From the NCBI RefSeq assembly GCF_002013465.1, contig NZ_MAFC01000017.1, forward strand, positions 1 through 64,000: a stretch of DNA of 64,000 bases. Reading direction: 5' to 3'. The notes under the pieces are model-generated. The model had not been told where the DNA came from. It ran no database searches and saw nothing but the letters and a program-made list of their open reading frames with translations. The translations under genes and the position numbers were made by a program. This document shows, one piece after another, positions 9,672-17,917 of this stretch (position 1 is the first letter of the stretch; every line of letters starts with the position of its first letter). This DNA comes from Mycobacterium sp. D16R12 (GTDB lineage Bacteria > Actinomycetota > Actinomycetes > Mycobacteriales > Mycobacteriaceae).

Positions 9672-10340
9672 CTACCGGCCGGAGAGGGCTCGTTCCTTGC
9701 GGCGCAGGTACATCCGGATCGCGACGACAACGCCCACGATGAGTCCGCCCGTGGTGAGCATCGAGACCACCGGGTTGACGGCCTGTACGACGTCGACCGA
9801 GAAGGTGTAGATGATCACCACCATCAGGGCACAGAACAGCAGGCTGAAGACCCCGCACCAGAAGCTGACATAGACATGCAGCCGGTGATACGAGCGCTGG
9901 TCCTCGTCAGCCCAGCCCTGCTCCTCGGCAAGTTTCTCCACGCCGCCGGGCCACAGCTTGGTGACCAGCAGCTTCGTCAACGGTCTACCAATGAGCGCAC
10001 TCACCAGGAAGTAGGTGGCCAGCAGCATGCCGGGCACCTCGTTGGTGACCTGCGACAAGCGTGGGTCACGGGTCAGCCACGCCATGACGAGGCTGACCCC
10101 GAAGATCGGCACCACCAGCAGCGAAACTGGGTCAAGAGCCCGTTTCCACGCCATCTTGACCAATGCCTGGGTGGCAGAGACCGCGGTCGCGGCCATGAGC
10201 GCGTGCAGTTCGGAGAATCCGGCCAGGCGCAGCCCAAAGTAGGCGCAGAGCGCGGGCCCGACATTGAGCAATCCCTCGATCACGAGTTGGCGGGGCGAGA
10301 TCCCGCTCTCGGATTCGGACTGCTCGGTGGTCACGGACAC
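9672..10340 (-). CDS. VC0807-type integral membrane protein, paralogue 2
   Basis: About 220 residues, starting at GTG 10340 or 10334. Hydrophobic segments alternate with the shared cytoplasmic motif DQRSYHRLHVYVSFWCGVFS and the last helix region TFSVDVVQAVNPVVSMLTTG, closing with basic YLRRKERALSGR. It is clearly paralogous to the genes on either side. The 21-27 bp gap to paralogue 3 and the absence of a promoter between them point to an operon. The start is uncertain because no clear ribosome site is present. The function is unknown; the conserved Tyr-His-Arg-x-His is the most distinctive residue cluster. Confidence 0.78.
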   Translation of the reverse strand: MSVTTEQSESESGISPRQLVIEGLLNVGPALCAYFGLRLAGFSELHALMAATAVSATQALVKMAWKRALDPVSLLVVPIFGVSLVMAWLTRDPRLSQVTNEVPGMLLATYFLVSALIGRPLTKLLVTKLWPGGVEKLAEEQGWADEDQRSYHRLHVYVSFWCGVFSLLFCALMVVIIYTFSVDVVQAVNPVVSMLTTGGLIVGVVVAIRMYLRRKERALSGR

Positions 10341-10360
10341 CGCGCGACTGTATCCGGTCG

Positions 10361-11020
10361 TCAGGCCGCGGGCGAGTCGTACGTCATGCGCTGCAGGTAA
10401 CGCCGGATCACCACAATGATGCCGATGATCAGGCCCATTGTGGTGACCAGAGAGAAGATTTGGTTGACGGCCTGCGCGATATCCACCGAAAAGCTGTAAA
10501 TGATGACGATCGAGATGGCCGCGAGCAGCAGGCTGATGACACCGCACCAGAAACTCACATGGACATGCATCCGGTGATACGAACGGAAGTTGCCCTCGGT
10601 CCAATGGTGCTCGGCCGCAATCTCTTCGATGCGTCCGGGCCGCGCCTTCGCGATCATCAGCTCGGTGAGAGGCTTGCCGATCAGCGCGCTTCCGATAAAG
10701 AACAACGAAAGCAAGATGCCGGGAATGGTGTTGGACACCTGAGCCATGCGCGCATCGGAGGTGACGAGCGCGATCACCAGGCTCAGCCCGAAGTTGAACA
10801 TCAGAAAGCCCGATAGGACGTCGAACTTGCGGTTCTTCACCACTTTGACGAGCACCTGGAGTCCGGACACCACTGTGGCGGCTATCAACGCGTGAATCTC
10901 GGGCTGCCCCAGCGCGCGCATCGCGTAGTAGGTGCCCAACGAGGGCCCGACACTGACCAGGACCTGTCGCAACACCTCACGCGCGGAGGACTTCTGGGTC
11001 TCGCCGGTCTGCTCGGGCAC
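10361..11020 (-). CDS. VC0807-type integral membrane protein, paralogue 3 (first gene of the operon)
   Basis: A 219-residue membrane protein. It shows GQPEIHALIAATVVSGLQVL (about residues 33-52), FRSYHRMHVHVSFWCGVIS and SFSVDIAQAVNQIFSLVTTM, matching the next two genes in order and spacing. Five to six transmembrane helices are apparent. It is the first gene of the three-gene minus-strand operon. The GTG start at 11020 has a TANNNT box 6 nt upstream and no Shine-Dalgarno, so it is likely leaderless. No catalytic motif is recognisable. The family is annotated only by its Vibrio member VC0807. Confidence 0.8.
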   Translation of the reverse strand: MPEQTGETQKSSAREVLRQVLVSVGPSLGTYYAMRALGQPEIHALIAATVVSGLQVLVKVVKNRKFDVLSGFLMFNFGLSLVIALVTSDARMAQVSNTIPGILLSLFFIGSALIGKPLTELMIAKARPGRIEEIAAEHHWTEGNFRSYHRMHVHVSFWCGVISLLLAAISIVIIYSFSVDIAQAVNQIFSLVTTMGLIIGIIVVIRRYLQRMTYDSPAA

Positions 11021-11026
11021 GGCGCG

Positions 11027-11032
11027 AGGCTA
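11027..11032 (-). promoter_or_regulatory. -10 box of a leaderless promoter for the membrane-protein operon
   Basis: On the minus strand TAGCCT is followed by 6 nt and GTG 11020. This is the same geometry seen at several other genes in the window. Confidence 0.45.
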
Positions 11033-11091
11033 CGTGACGAACCTGGGAATGCCGGGCTGGCGCGCATGTTCACCCTGGGCGTACGGAAATC

Positions 11092-11118
11092 GGAACTTTA
11101 GCGGGGATCGCTCAAGTT
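11092..11118 (+). promoter_or_regulatory. Possible stress ECF-sigma promoter upstream of hsp20
   Basis: GGAAC at 11092-11096 and GTT at 11116-11118 are 19 nt apart, which resembles the GGAAC...GTT pattern of mycobacterial SigE/SigH promoters known to drive the acr2-type hsp gene. The downstream leader of about 45 nt carries TTGAGACTCC and a strong ribosome site (AGGAGAGAG). I found no HspR (HAIR) box with the CTTGAGT-N7-ACTCAAG layout. Confidence 0.35.
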
Positions 11119-11168
11119 TGTACCAGTGACGGCCGGTTGAGACTCCGGCCCTGTATGAGGAGAGAGCT

Positions 11169-11627
11169 ATGAGCAATGTGGTGTGGACACGACGCAGCCC
11201 GTTCGCCGAGTTCGACGCGCTGGTCCGCCAGTCCTTCGGCCCGGCCACCAACTGGCCGAGCCCAGGTTTCGTTCCGGCCGCCGAGGTCGCGAAGGATGGG
11301 GATGACGCGCTGGTCCGTCTCGACCTACCCGGCGTCGATGTCGATAAGGACGTCACGGTCGAGGTGGAGCGCGGCACCTTGGTGGTATCCGGTGAGCGTC
11401 GGGACGGACGGGCCGAGCAGACCGGCGACCAGCCGCTTGCGCGCGGAGCATCAAACGGACGCGTCCTGCGTGAGGTCCGTTACGGCAAGTTCCGTCGAAC
11501 CTTCACCCTGCCAACCCATGTGACAGGTGACGCGATCTCGGCGAGTTACGACACGGGCATCTTGACCATCAAGATCGCCGGCGCGTACGCCAATGCCGAG
11601 GCACAGAAGATCGAGATCACCAAGTAA
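11169..11627 (+). CDS. hsp: Hsp20/alpha-crystallin small heat-shock protein (Acr2/HrpA type)
   Basis: A 152-residue small heat-shock protein. The alpha-crystallin domain begins at about residue 38 (AAEVAKDGDDALVRLDLPGV) and ends with the A-x-Y-x-x-G-I-L motif (ISASYDTGILTIKIAG), then a short C-terminal IEITK. It resembles M. tuberculosis Rv0251c (hsp, acr2/hrpA), an ATP-independent holdase. AGGAGAGAG lies just before ATG 11169. The gene converges on the desaturase with a shared hairpin between them. In M. tuberculosis Rv0250c is the direct neighbour; here that gene is 21.7 kb away at 33302. Confidence 0.92.
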   Translation: MSNVVWTRRSPFAEFDALVRQSFGPATNWPSPGFVPAAEVAKDGDDALVRLDLPGVDVDKDVTVEVERGTLVVSGERRDGRAEQTGDQPLARGASNGRVLREVRYGKFRRTFTLPTHVTGDAISASYDTGILTIKIAGAYANAEAQKIEITK

Positions 11628-11646
11628 TCAGTAGAACGAGACGAGG

Positions 11647-11670
11647 AGCCCGCGCTATCCGGCGTGGGCT
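11647..11670. terminator. Bidirectional hairpin terminator between hsp20 and the desaturase
   Basis: AGCCCGCGC and the nearly complementary GCGTGGGCT (one mismatch) form a stem followed on the plus strand by a pyrimidine-rich TTCTCTCTTCTTC. The hairpin overlaps the minus-strand stop codon of the desaturase. Confidence 0.5.
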
Positions 11671-12623
11671 TCTCTCTTCTTCGCCTCACGCGCCAGCATT
11701 CGGTCGCGCTGTTCTTCGAACTTAACCACCTGGCCCTTAAGGTCTTCCACGTACGCGGCGAGTTGCTCGCGTCGTTGTTCACCCTTGGCGCTGAAATCAT
11801 TGCGTTCGAAGATCTGCCACTTGCGCAGATTCGGCGTCACAACCTCTTCGAGATGCTGACGCGGGTCGTAGATGCCGTGCTTGGCCATCAGCACGCCGTT
11901 ACGACGGAAGTTGGGCATGCCCTGCCCGGGCATCCGGAAATTCTCGATCACCGCACCGATGGCATCCAAGGCCTGATCGGGCACGAGATCCAGTGCCGCA
12001 CTGCACATGTTGCGATAGAAGATCATGTGCAGGTTCTCGTCCGCGGCGACGCGCTGCAGCATGCGGTCCGCGATCGGGTCATCGCAGACCTTGCCGGTGT
12101 TGCGGTGGCTGACGCGGGTCGCCAGTTCCTGCAGCGTGGTGTACGCGACCGACAGCAGGAAATCGGTCTTGTGTACCGACTCCTCTTCATCGGTGGTGTC
12201 GAAGCCTGCCGTCATGTGCTCCATACGGGCGCGTTCCAATGCCACCGGGTCCACACCGCGCGTGACGACGAGGTAGTCGCGGATGACGATGCCGTGCCGG
12301 TTCTCCTCGGCGGTCCAGCGGCCTACCCAGGTCCCCCACGCACCGTCGAGACCGAAATATTTCGCCGCCTGACGGTGATAGGACGGCAGGTTGTCCTCGG
12401 TGAGGAGGTTGGTGATCATCGCGGCCTTGGCGAGCTCGCTTAGCTGCGACTGCTCCGGATCCCAGTCTTCCCCGCCCATTTGAGCAAAATTGCGGCCGCG
12501 ATCCCAGGGAACATAGTCATGCGGGTGCCACTCCGTCGCGACCGATAAATGCCGGTTGAGGTTGGCTTCAGCAATCGGTTCCAAATCGCTGAGCATCTCA
12601 AGGTCGGTCAGCTCTCTCGACAT
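11655..12623 (-). CDS. Acyl-[acyl-carrier-protein] desaturase, DesA1-like
   Basis: A 322-residue soluble di-iron desaturase. Metal motifs are EENRHG (residues 106-111) and DENLHM (about 195), with the upstream TEDNLPSYHR near 75. The frame TDLEMLSDLEPIAEANLNRH at the start and NFRMPGQGMPNFRR later follow the mycobacterial DesA1/DesA2 pattern closely. DesA proteins introduce double bonds into acyl-ACP destined for mycolic acids. This copy has a shorter C-terminus than the DesA1 I recall and a lysine/arginine-rich end. The start ATG 12623 is preceded by AAGGTGAG. Whether it is the main mycolate desaturase or an accessory paralogue cannot be told. Confidence 0.88.
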   Translation of the reverse strand: MSRELTDLEMLSDLEPIAEANLNRHLSVATEWHPHDYVPWDRGRNFAQMGGEDWDPEQSQLSELAKAAMITNLLTEDNLPSYHRQAAKYFGLDGAWGTWVGRWTAEENRHGIVIRDYLVVTRGVDPVALERARMEHMTAGFDTTDEEESVHKTDFLLSVAYTTLQELATRVSHRNTGKVCDDPIADRMLQRVAADENLHMIFYRNMCSAALDLVPDQALDAIGAVIENFRMPGQGMPNFRRNGVLMAKHGIYDPRQHLEEVVTPNLRKWQIFERNDFSAKGEQRREQLAAYVEDLKGQVVKFEEQRDRMLAREAKKREAHAG

Positions 12624-12975
12624 CTCACCTTGTCTTTCGCCTTGGAACCCCGAGCTTAAGGACAGGGTAACTTAATCTGAGCAATGCTTTGATGCGCTCG
12701 TTAGTCGCGACTGATTGCCTGCAACTTCCGCCCCGATCACACCGCCGGACGGGCCACCATGCCTGTTTGGGCCCCACAACTGGGCAACGGCTTGCTACAG
12801 ACCCGATATTCGAACCGACTGCACAGCACCATAACCCGGTGAGAGCAACATCACTAATTCGGCCGTGTCGCCTCCCACCGTCAAATCCAGATTGGGCGGC
12901 GTCATCGAACCATCGGTAGTTTGGGTGATTCAACGACCGGTCGCGATCCCCGCGCACGTCACGAAAGGTGCAGTG
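12624..12975. other. 352-bp divergent intergenic region between the desaturase and cutinase genes
   Basis: No coding frame here looks real. The desaturase-proximal part is AT-richer (GGTAACTTAATCTGAGC at about 12665-12681) and may hold that gene's promoter. The cutinase-proximal end has GAAAGG before its start. I see no strong palindrome or RNA. Confidence 0.4.
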
Positions 12976-13722
12976 ATGCGAACCGCAATGTGTCGCGCGG
13001 CAGTCGCGGCGGCCGCCTTCCTGGTTCTGTTCGGTGGGTACGGGCTGCGGTCGCCGCAGTCGGCCCACGCATCGAGCTGCGCCGATATCGACCTGTCCTT
13101 CGCGCGTGGCACCAATGAGCCGGCAGGCCTGGGTGATGTCGGCAAGTTGTTCACCGATGCCGTGAAGAAGCGCCTGCAGGGTGCCAAGGGGATGAGCATC
13201 TCCACTTATGGCGTCGACTACCCCGCGAGCATCGACTTCCTCCAGGCCGGCAAGGGATCAGATGACCTGAGCAAGCACATCCAGAAGACGGCCGCCGACT
13301 GCCCGAAGATGAAGTTCGTCGTCGGCGGGTACGCGCAGGGCGCAGCTGTGGTGGATGTGTTGTTGGGGAACACCCCGCCGGGGACTTACGCCTTCACCAA
13401 CCCGCTACCCGCCGGACTCGAGCAGCGCATTGTCTCCATCGTCCTGTTCGGCGATCCCAAGAACATCCGGCCGCCGGGTGTCGACGCGAACTTGACGATC
13501 CGTGAAGACCTGCTGCACAAGGTGATTGACGTTTGCAATCCCGGAGACTTCTTCTGTGATCCGCAGGGCGGGGACATCGTCTCGCACACCACGTATGCCA
13601 AGGACAAACTCACCGACGGCGCGGCGGACACCGTGGTCCAGCGACTGGTGGCCGTACTGGGAAACCGCTGCGTGAGCAGTGAATCACCCGACGCGTCCAC
13701 GAGCTGCTCGCCCAGCGCATAA
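12976..13722 (+). CDS. Secreted cutinase-family protein lacking the nucleophilic serine
   Basis: A 248-residue precursor with a Sec signal peptide (residues 1-34, ending SAHASS). Mature features of mycobacterial Culp/cutinase proteins are present: C-x-D-I-x-L-x-F-A-R-G-T at the start, NYPASIDFL-type DYPASIDFLQ, and the disulfide-bounded CNPGDFFCDP. The lipase elbow that should read GYSQG is GYAQG, so residue 120 is alanine (GCG). The acid and base of the triad remain: Asp191 in PGDFFC and His204 in VSHTTYA. ATG 12976 follows GAAAGGTGCAGTG. The ATG could be replaced by the adjacent GTG. Probably a non-hydrolytic secreted cutinase-fold protein. Confidence 0.88.
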   Translation: MRTAMCRAAVAAAAFLVLFGGYGLRSPQSAHASSCADIDLSFARGTNEPAGLGDVGKLFTDAVKKRLQGAKGMSISTYGVDYPASIDFLQAGKGSDDLSKHIQKTAADCPKMKFVVGGYAQGAAVVDVLLGNTPPGTYAFTNPLPAGLEQRIVSIVLFGDPKNIRPPGVDANLTIREDLLHKVIDVCNPGDFFCDPQGGDIVSHTTYAKDKLTDGAADTVVQRLVAVLGNRCVSSESPDASTSCSPSA

Positions 13723-13859
13723 CCACAGGCCCCAGCATCGGCGGGTAGCCATTTCGCCGGTTACGGCATGCACGCACGACTCAACGCAGAAGAATCGAAT
13801 CGCTCCAACCAGGGCATTGGCTGGAGTGTAGTCACATGTGTACAGTCGTGGGTGGCCAC

Positions 13860-13881
13860 GGTGTAGACGGACGACTACACC
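13860..13881. promoter_or_regulatory. Candidate operator of the P450 operon
   Basis: GGTGTAG (13860-13866) and CTACACC (13875-13881) form a perfect 7-bp inverted repeat with an 8-bp spacer, ending 23 bp before the P450 start. A related half-site, GTGTAGTC, occurs at 13826-13833. The regulator is not adjacent, so the protein that binds is unknown. Confidence 0.45.
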
Positions 13882-13904
13882 ACCGGAAGCGGAGGGTGAG
13901 ACGC

Positions 13905-16900
13905 ATGAGCGGCGATACGCACGTGGTGGTGCCGGGCGAATACACGTCACCCGCTCGCCCCCCGAAGATCGAGGACATTCCCTGCGCCGACGGACACCCA
14001 CTGCCGTCCGGTCCGTTACCCGGCCGCCCCTACGCCCTGCCCGCAGATCTGCTTGTCGAAGAGCTCGGGCCACTGTTCTACGCGGACTTCGGGGTTTCGC
14101 GCCGCCTGTATGCCTGCTCACTGGACCTGGTCGAGGAACTATGCGACGAGAAGCGGTTCATCAAGGGCATCACCGACCGGCTGGACCGGTTCCGCCCGCT
14201 AGCGGGGGACGGATTGTTCACGGCCTACCCGGGCGAGCCGAACTGGCAGAAAGCCCACGATGTCCTGCTACCCGGCTTCAGCTTTAGCGGTCTGCGCAAT
14301 TACCACCCCGCCATGCTCGATATCAACCGTCAGCTCCTTGCCCGGTGGGACCAAAGCGCGGGCGAGCGCCTCGTGGACGTGGCTGAAGATCTGGGCAAGC
14401 TCGCCATGGACACGGTCGGGCTGGCCGGGTTTGGCACGAGGTTCGACTCCTACCAGCACGACGGCCTTGCGGCCATCCCGGCGAGCTTCGCCGCTGCGCT
14501 ACAACAACTTCTGGCTCCGGGAGGCGGCAATCAGGATCTGTTCAGGGCCGAGCAGGACAAGCTGCATACCTTCATCGACGAGCTCATCGCCCGGCAGGGC
14601 GGCAGTGCCGACGAGCATGCGAACCTGCTCGGACTCATGCTCGCGCCCGGCACGCCGCAGACTCCAGCGCTGGAGCTCAGCAGCGTGCATTCTCAGGTCC
14701 TGACGTTCTTGATCGCCGGGCAGGACACCACCTCCACGGTCATGCCGACCGCGCTCTACAGCCTGGTCAAGAACCCTGCCGTGCTCCACCGGGCACAGGC
14801 CGAGGTTGACGCACTATTCGGGCCGGAAGACGAACACACCCCGACCTTCGACGACATTGGCAAGCTCCGCTACATCCGCCAGATCGTCGATGAGACGTTG
14901 AGGCTTTCGCCCCCGGTCCGCGAATTCGACAGGATGGCTACGGAAAACACCGTACTCGCGGGGCGCTACCCGGTGCAGAAGGGCGAGGTTGTCACCGTCC
15001 TCACCACCTCGCTGCACCGGCAGCCGCAATGGGGGGACAACGTAGAGATCTTCGACCCAGACCGATTCTCTCCGGAACGATCGGCCGGGCGACCGGTGAA
15101 TCTGTTCAAGCCCTTCGGCACCGGCGCGCGATCCTGCATCGGGCGCCAGTTCGCACTGCACGAGGCGACGATGGCTCTCGCAACGCTGGTGCACAGATAC
15201 CGCTTCATCGACTCCGAGCACTACCAGCTGCGCACCCACAGCGATCTCCTCCGGAAACCGGTGGGTTTTCGGATTGGCTTGGCACGGCGCACTTCCCAGG
15301 ACCGCCAGCATGAACCATCCGCCGCAATCGCCGTCACGCCGGAAGTGACACGACAACCCGCGGCCGCCGCACCGGGGTCGGCACTGACCGTCTTCCATGG
15401 CTCGAATCTCGGCACCTGTCGGGCACTGGCACACCAACTGGCCGAGGAAGGCGCCGATCTTGGCTACCGCACGACCGTCGCCCCTTTGAACGAAGCGACC
15501 CGTGCCCTGCCCACCGAAGGCGCCATGGTCGTGGTCGCCGCGTCCTACAACGGTCAACCGACTGACGATGCCCGCCAGTTTCTCTCCTGGCTCGATAGCG
15601 CAGAGGCGCGGGCGGACAGCGGCCTGCGCTACGCGGTACTCGGAGTCGGGGACCGGAACTGGGCCGAGACTTACCAGGCGGTGCCCAGGAAAATCGACGA
15701 GCACCTCGCCGGAATCGGAGGTACACCGATTCTTACTCGTTGTGAGGCAGACACTTCCGGCGATTTCGCGGGCAGTGTCGAGTCCTTCTCACAGGCCCTC
15801 TGGACTTCGTTGGGTGCAGTCACCGGCGCGGATGCTCCCGCCGGCCCCGCCGAGGGTCCCCTCTACGAACTACGCGCCATCGACGGGCCGGTGACGGCGG
15901 CGATCGATGCCCGGTTCGAGGTGATACCCATGACCGTCCTGGAGAACCGGGAATTGGTCGGCGCCAACAACCCACTGGGACAGGCCAAGCGGTTGGTACG
16001 CGTGGCCCTGCCCGACGACGTCGAGTACCGCACCGGGGACCATCTCACGGTCCTCGCGGATAACCAGCCCGAAGTAGTGGACCACGCCGGTGAACTGCTC
16101 GGCCTCATCCTGGACCGGCGCATCTCCGTCAACACCCGGCGCAACACCCGCCGAGCCATCGCGCTGGACCGCGAAGTAAGTGTGCGGGAGCTACTCACCC
16201 ACTTCCTCGAACTGCGCAAGCCGGCCACCCGAACGCAGCTGCTCCGGCTCGCGGCGGCGAACCCCTGCCCGCCGGAGCGGTCCGCGCTGGAAGCACTCGC
16301 CGAGCATCCGGAGACCCGCTCGCTGGGCATCGCAGGCTGTCTCGTGGAATTCCCCGCCACCAAGTTGTCCCGCCCCGAGCTGCTTGAACTGTTCGAGCCG
16401 ATGACACCTCGGCACTACTCCATAGCATCCTCCGCACGGCAGAGTCCGGGAGTCGTCGAGCTGGTGGTCAGCGTGCTGGATGCCCCCGCCCGATCCGGAT
16501 ACGGGGACTTTCAGGGAGTCGCATCCAACTATCTGGCCAACGTCACGCCGGGACAACAAATCCGGGCACGGGTGGATCAGGCCCGGCAGGCATTCCGCGC
16601 CGGGGCCGACCCCTCCCGGAATGTCATTCTGGTCAGCGCCGGTACCGGAGTCGCACCGTTCCGCGGATTTGTCGGCGACCGGCTGGCCGCGCAGAGCGCA
16701 GGTGAGCCCTTTGCCCCGGCACTCTGCTTCTTCGGCGTCCGGCACCCGGACGTCGACTACCTCTTCCGGGACGAGTTCGCGGTCGCCGAGCAATCAGGCG
16801 TGGTCCAGATGCGCCCGGCGTTCTCCCGCGCGTCCGAGAACGGCGTCAAGTACGTGCAAGACCGGATCGCCGCCGATGCGGTCGACGTCTGGCGTCTGCT

Positions 16901-17087
16901 GGGCGATCCGGCCAAGCAGACGCATGTATATGTCTGTGGTGACGGCGGCAAAATGGCCCCCGCCGTTCGAGATGCCTTCTTGCACATCTACCGGGAACAT
17001 ACCGGCGCCAACGAATCCCAAGCCCGGGACTGGCTCATCGGGCTCGTCGAGGCCGATCGCTATGTCGAGGATGTCTGGACGGAGTGA
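13905..17087 (+). CDS. Self-sufficient cytochrome P450-NADPH reductase fusion (CYP102/BM3-like)
   Basis: A 1060-residue single-chain monooxygenase. The P450 domain (about 1-455) has the I-helix AGQDTT at 271-276, ExxR at 330-333 and the haem loop FGTGARSCIG with ligand Cys411. A linker leads to a flavodoxin-like FMN domain (about 493-640, FHGSNLGTCRALAHQLAEEG). The FAD/NADPH reductase half (about 670-1060) contains RHYSIASS and the pyridine-nucleotide motif SAGTGVAPFRGF. Such fusions hydroxylate fatty acids or similar lipids using NADPH. The frame is open from 13836, but ATG 13905 has GGAGGGTGAG in front and matches the family start. It is followed after 42 bp by an isochorismatase-fold gene, probably co-transcribed. 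Confidence 0.93.
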   Translation: MSGDTHVVVPGEYTSPARPPKIEDIPCADGHPLPSGPLPGRPYALPADLLVEELGPLFYADFGVSRRLYACSLDLVEELCDEKRFIKGITDRLDRFRPLAGDGLFTAYPGEPNWQKAHDVLLPGFSFSGLRNYHPAMLDINRQLLARWDQSAGERLVDVAEDLGKLAMDTVGLAGFGTRFDSYQHDGLAAIPASFAAALQQLLAPGGGNQDLFRAEQDKLHTFIDELIARQGGSADEHANLLGLMLAPGTPQTPALELSSVHSQVLTFLIAGQDTTSTVMPTALYSLVKNPAVLHRAQAEVDALFGPEDEHTPTFDDIGKLRYIRQIVDETLRLSPPVREFDRMATENTVLAGRYPVQKGEVVTVLTTSLHRQPQWGDNVEIFDPDRFSPERSAGRPVNLFKPFGTGARSCIGRQFALHEATMALATLVHRYRFIDSEHYQLRTHSDLLRKPVGFRIGLARRTSQDRQHEPSAAIAVTPEVTRQPAAAAPGSALTVFHGSNLGTCRALAHQLAEEGADLGYRTTVAPLNEATRALPTEGAMVVVAASYNGQPTDDARQFLSWLDSAEARADSGLRYAVLGVGDRNWAETYQAVPRKIDEHLAGIGGTPILTRCEADTSGDFAGSVESFSQALWTSLGAVTGADAPAGPAEGPLYELRAIDGPVTAAIDARFEVIPMTVLENRELVGANNPLGQAKRLVRVALPDDVEYRTGDHLTVLADNQPEVVDHAGELLGLILDRRISVNTRRNTRRAIALDREVSVRELLTHFLELRKPATRTQLLRLAAANPCPPERSALEALAEHPETRSLGIAGCLVEFPATKLSRPELLELFEPMTPRHYSIASSARQSPGVVELVVSVLDAPARSGYGDFQGVASNYLANVTPGQQIRARVDQARQAFRAGADPSRNVILVSAGTGVAPFRGFVGDRLAAQSAGEPFAPALCFFGVRHPDVDYLFRDEFAVAEQSGVVQMRPAFSRASENGVKYVQDRIAADAVDVWRLLGDPAKQTHVYVCGDGGKMAPAVRDAFLHIYREHTGANESQARDWLIGLVEADRYVEDVWTE

Positions 17088-17129
17088 GGTGCCGTTCCTC
17101 TGCCCGCGCGTAAGTGGGAGAGTGGTCCG

Positions 17130-17858
17130 ATGCGTAGACGTACCTTCCTTCGTACCGGCTCTGTCGCATTGCCTGCCGCAGCGTTGGGCCTGACCGCGGC
17201 CGGGAGCGCCACGGCCGATGTTCGCCCGACCGGGTCAATTACCTACCCGTTCAGCGTCATTCACGTACCTGCCAAAAGCGCGCCCTGGAACCTGGAAACG
17301 GACCGCGCCGTACTGTTGGTCCACGACATGCAGCACTACTTCGTGAAGGCCTATACGCCGCAGGCCGATCCCATCACGACCGTGCTAAGGAACATCAAGA
17401 GCCTGATCGACAGCGCGCATGCCCACGGTGTGCCCGTGCTCTACTCCGCGCAGCCGGGGGGCATGACACCGGAACAGCGTGGGCTCTTCGGCCAGCTCTA
17501 CGGACCTGGCATGCCGGACGATGACGCCGAGCGGGCGATTGTCGATCCCATCGCGCCGATGGCGACGGATACCGTTCTGACGAAATGGAAGTACAGCGAG
17601 TTCTTCCGCTCTGAACTTCTCGAGATTCTGCGTAACGCCAACCGCGATCAGCTGATCATCGTCGGCGTCTACGCCTTCTCCGGAATCACCGTGACATCCA
17701 CCGACGCGGTCCAGAACGACATTCAGGCATTCATCATCTCCGATGCCGTGGCGGACTACACCGCCACGGGGCACAACCAGGCACTCGCCTGGTGCGCGGA
17801 GCGGACGGCCAAGATACTGACCACCCGGTCAGCGATAGCGGCACTTGATCATTCGTAA
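17130..17858 (+). CDS. Tat-exported isochorismatase-family protein without active-site cysteine
   Basis: A 242-residue precursor. The N-terminus MRRRTFLRTGSVALPAAALG is a twin-arginine signal, with likely cleavage near ATADV (about residue 29). The mature part is an isochorismatase/cysteine-hydrolase fold: catalytic-type Asp in LVHDMQHYF, Lys in LTKWKYSEF, and GVYAFSGITVTSTDAVQNDI where many members have Cys; here position 186 is Ile. PhzD-type isochorismatases also lack this Cys and act on vinyl ethers, whereas the amidase members need it. Exported members are unusual. It lies downstream of the P450 fusion and upstream of a strong terminator. The substrate is unknown. Confidence 0.85.
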   Translation: MRRRTFLRTGSVALPAAALGLTAAGSATADVRPTGSITYPFSVIHVPAKSAPWNLETDRAVLLVHDMQHYFVKAYTPQADPITTVLRNIKSLIDSAHAHGVPVLYSAQPGGMTPEQRGLFGQLYGPGMPDDDAERAIVDPIAPMATDTVLTKWKYSEFFRSELLEILRNANRDQLIIVGVYAFSGITVTSTDAVQNDIQAFIISDAVADYTATGHNQALAWCAERTAKILTTRSAIAALDHS

Positions 17859-17875
17859 TGGTTGACGGCACGACA

Positions 17876-17906
17876 AAGGCCGCTTGCGTCACACGCAAGC
17901 GGCCTT
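17876..17906. terminator. Bidirectional terminator between the isochorismatase gene and ahpD
   Basis: AAGGCCGCTTGCG (17876-17888) pairs perfectly with CGCAAGCGGCCTT (17894-17906); the stem can close to a 3-nt loop. It sits between convergent genes. The flanking A- and T-rich bases suit termination in both directions. Confidence 0.7.
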
Positions 17907-17917
17907 ATGTCTTGTGC

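Noticed and set aside
11021..11034. Apparent third copy of the intergenic repeat (GGCGCGAGGCTACG)
   Set aside because: The shared bases are explained by a TAGCCT -10 box plus the leaderless spacing before GTG 11020; the rest of the repeat is absent.
11101..11168. HspR (HAIR) operator before hsp20
   Set aside because: Only a CTCAAG half and a distant TTGAG are present, with the wrong orientation and spacing.
15334..17238. Long antisense open frames over the P450 and other genes
   Set aside because: High GC gives long shadow frames; they lack ribosome sites, family motifs and sensible codon bias.
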